Origin: Jejuia sp047345485
Lineage (GTDB): Bacteria; Bacteroidota; Bacteroidia; Flavobacteriales; Flavobacteriaceae
Assembly: GCF_047345485.1 (NCBI RefSeq)
Contig: NZ_JBLFEN010000001.1
Location: 186,001 to 250,000 of the forward strand
DNA length: 64,000 nt
Direction: 5' to 3'
Shown one piece after another: positions 62,249 through 64,000 of this stretch (position 1 is the first letter of the stretch; each line of letters starts with the position of its first letter). Below the pieces are notes generated by a model. It did no database searches. It worked only from the letters and a program-made list of their open reading frames with translations, and had not been told where the DNA came from. A program made the translations under genes and the position numbers.

Positions 62249-63392
62249 AGTAACTTACATATTCCACAATCTCTAACCCATAACCAATCATCCCCACACG
62301 TTTTGTTTTTTCACTATTAGAAATTAATTTTAATTTGTGAATATCCAAATCATGAAGAATTTGTGCACCAATACCAAAATCTCTAGTGTCCATATTTATC
62401 CTTGGAGCTTTTAAAACTTTATCTTGTTTTTGATTATCCTTTAAAAATGATAATCGGTTTAAAATATTAGTAGCTTGTATCTCCTGGTTAATAAAAATAA
62501 TAGCGCCTTTTCCATTATTATTTATGGTTTTAAACATGGCGTTTAGCTGTTCATCTATAGCATTTGTTAGTGTGCCAAGTATATCATTATTAATTAAAGT
62601 AGAATTAATACGTGTTAAAACAGGTTCATCATTTTTCCATTGCCCTTTAGTAAGTGCTATATGAATTTGATTATTGGTAGTTTGTTTGTATGCACGTAGC
62701 CTAAAATTACCAAAACGCGTATGAATTTCAAAGTCTTCCTTTTTCTCGATTAAGGAATCGTGTTGCATTCTATATGCTACTAAATCCTCAATAGATACAA
62801 TCTTTAAATCAAACTTTTTAGCAACGTCAACTAGTTGCGGTATTCGCGCCATAGTACCATCTTCATTCATAATCTCAACAATAACTCCAGCAGGTTTTAA
62901 ACCTGCTAGTCTTGCAAAGTCTATGGCAGCCTCAGTGTGTCCAGTACGTCGTAAAACACCACCTTCTTTAGCAACTAAAGGAAAAACATGCCCTGGTCTT
63001 GCCAGTTCAAATGGCTTGGTGTTGTTATCAATTAAAGCTTTAATAGTTTTAGATCTATCACCTGCGGAAATACCAGTAGTAACACCTTTACCACGTAAAT
63101 CTACCGAAACTGTAAAAGCAGTTTCCATAGGGTCGGTATTGTTATTTACCATCATATGTAGTTCCAGATCTTTACACCTATTTTCAGTTAATGGCGCACA
63201 AATAAGACCTCTACCATGTGTCGCCATAAAGTTTATCATTTCTGGAGTTACTTTTTCAGCAGCAGCCAAAAAATCACCTTCATTCTCACGGTTTTGATCA
63301 TCTACTACAATTATTATTTTTCCATTTCTGATGTCTTCTATAGCATCATGAATTGAATTTAATTGAAATTGTAATGTATTTTTACCTGTCAT
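62247..63392 (-). CDS. ribB: 3,4-dihydroxy-2-butanone 4-phosphate synthase with degenerate GTP cyclohydrolase II domain
   Basis: 381 aa from the ATG at 63392. An upstream in-frame ATG at 63410 lies only 5 bp past a -7-like box (TATCTTTG, 63422-63415), so the downstream ATG is preferred. The N-terminal RibB domain is intact: VVDDQNRENEGDF, THGRGLICAPL, TGISAGDRSKTI, RPGHVFPL and RTGHTEAAIDFARL. It makes the four-carbon riboflavin precursor from ribulose 5-phosphate. The C-terminal half has the RibA fold length but lacks the zinc cysteines: the site reads NNDILGTLTNAI. GTP cyclohydrolase II activity is therefore unlikely, and a separate ribA is expected elsewhere. Confidence 0.9.
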   Translation of the reverse strand: MTGKNTLQFQLNSIHDAIEDIRNGKIIIVVDDQNRENEGDFLAAAEKVTPEMINFMATHGRGLICAPLTENRCKDLELHMMVNNNTDPMETAFTVSVDLRGKGVTTGISAGDRSKTIKALIDNNTKPFELARPGHVFPLVAKEGGVLRRTGHTEAAIDFARLAGLKPAGVIVEIMNEDGTMARIPQLVDVAKKFDLKIVSIEDLVAYRMQHDSLIEKKEDFEIHTRFGNFRLRAYKQTTNNQIHIALTKGQWKNDEPVLTRINSTLINNDILGTLTNAIDEQLNAMFKTINNNGKGAIIFINQEIQATNILNRLSFLKDNQKQDKVLKAPRINMDTRDFGIGAQILHDLDIHKLKLISNSEKTKRVGMIGYGLEIVEYVSY

Positions 63393-63426
63393 ATAATCTT
63401 CTACTATCATGCTGCAAAGATATTGC

Positions 63427-64000
63427 TTATTTTAAATTATCTAAGCAATTTTGTTTCAAGTCTTCCTTAATCTTGAATTTCAAAAAGATAAATATTATAA
63501 AGTATAATGGTAATCCAATACTTAACAAAATAACATTTGGTTTACGTTTAGGCGCATTAATATGTTTGTAAAACGAATTGAGATTTAGTAGCGTTTTTAT
63601 ATAGTAGATAACAAATACTATTAACGCAATGATACTAAGCTGAATAGAAGCCAACTCTAACGATGGTAGTTTATTGTTTTTAAAAACGAAGTATAACACG
63701 AGTAATACAATACCAATTACATAAAGCGTTATTGCAAATATAGAATGATCTTTATAGTTTTTTGAGATATATTCAGATGTTTTATAGGTATCTGTTTTAA
63801 ATATATCATTCTCAATTAGAGTATCAGTAGTAATACCTCTAGAGTTGAGTAATTTAACTGCCTCGAATCGTGAAGCTTCAGAGTATTCTAATGTGTCATA
63901 ATTTTGTATGGCATTATAAAGCTCATCATTTGTAAATGAATGTAGAAATTTAAAACTTTCTTTATCATTTTGCTTAATTTTAAAGAACTTTTTTAAAGGT
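63427..64000 (-). CDS. Membrane protein of unknown function, 5' partial
   Basis: The frame is open from base 64000 down to the stop at 63427, so the N-terminus is outside the window; about 190 codons are present. The visible N-terminal part is soluble (SFTNDELYNAIQNYDTLEYSEASRFEAVKLLNSRGI), a short helical unit that resembles the repeat seen in some uncharacterised flavobacterial proteins. Three hydrophobic segments follow (FAITLYVIGIVLLVLYFVF, SIIALIVFVIYYI, VILLSIGLPLYFIIFIF). No function is recognised. Confidence 0.65.
   Translation of the reverse strand, partial: PLKKFFKIKQNDKESFKFLHSFTNDELYNAIQNYDTLEYSEASRFEAVKLLNSRGITTDTLIENDIFKTDTYKTSEYISKNYKDHSIFAITLYVIGIVLLVLYFVFKNNKLPSLELASIQLSIIALIVFVIYYIKTLLNLNSFYKHINAPKRKPNVILLSIGLPLYFIIFIFLKFKIKEDLKQNCLDNLK

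Noticed and set aside
1..64000. Search for CRISPR arrays, rRNA genes and insertion sequences
   Set aside because: No regularly spaced repeats, rRNA signatures or transposase genes were seen in the window.

Overview
The window is AT-rich DNA from a member of the Bacteroidota, most likely a marine flavobacterium. The evidence is SusC/SusD transport genes, many lipoproteins with acidic stretches after the lipobox cysteine, type IX secretion C-terminal domains, FGly sulfatases, and promoters with the Bacteroidota -7 box TAnnTTTG. No rRNA or CRISPR array is visible. One tRNA, tRNA-Ser(TGA), is present.

Region 1 (1-5606) is a hydroxyproline catabolic operon. It holds a partial alpha-ketoglutarate semialdehyde dehydrogenase, a 4-hydroxyproline epimerase, a D-amino-acid/D-hydroxyproline dehydrogenase and an M24 Xaa-Pro peptidase. 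It faces a convergent AraC-type regulator.

Region 2 (6093-38028) is a large polysaccharide utilization locus, all on the plus strand. It encodes a SusE-like lipoprotein, SusC, SusD, two GH30 enzymes, a clan GH-A arabinofuranosidase-like enzyme, three sulfatases, a sugar/H+ symporter, an SGNH esterase, three GH2 enzymes, a cytosolic DUF5107-TPR protein, a GH16 enzyme and a T9SS-exported binding protein. Together these suggest a sulfated, O-acylated beta-galactan-like glycan. The adjacent hydroxyproline operon raises the possibility that the natural substrate is an arabinogalactan-type, hydroxyproline-rich glycoprotein. A convergent terminator closes the locus. Two minus-strand genes for cell-surface proteins follow (38094-41902).

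Region 3 (about 42370-58758) is an integrative element of about 16 kb at the 3' end of tRNA-Ser. It is bounded by 174/173-bp near-identical direct repeats that include the tRNA end and its terminator. The right end carries a tyrosine integrase, an excisionase-like HTH protein and an unannotated-looking protein with all the hallmarks of a family A DNA polymerase palm. The cargo is one long minus-strand defence operon: XRE regulator, HsdM, HsdS, a DUF262/DUF1524 (GmrSD-like) protein, HsdR, a soluble GHKL ATPase and a STAS-like DUF4325 protein. The left end carries a Fic protein with iterated operator-like sites, a Bacteroidota-specific protein of unknown function and a small conserved protein.

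Region 4 (58747-64000) is ordinary chromosome: tRNA-Ser, a nitroreductase, a DegT-type aminotransferase, a HigBA toxin-antitoxin module next to the decapitated tail of a T9SS-secreted protein, a RibB/RibBA protein whose GTP cyclohydrolase II half is degenerate, and a partial membrane protein.

The best candidates for something undescribed are the seven-gene defence operon with its ATPase/STAS pair, and the polymerase-like protein in the integration module.
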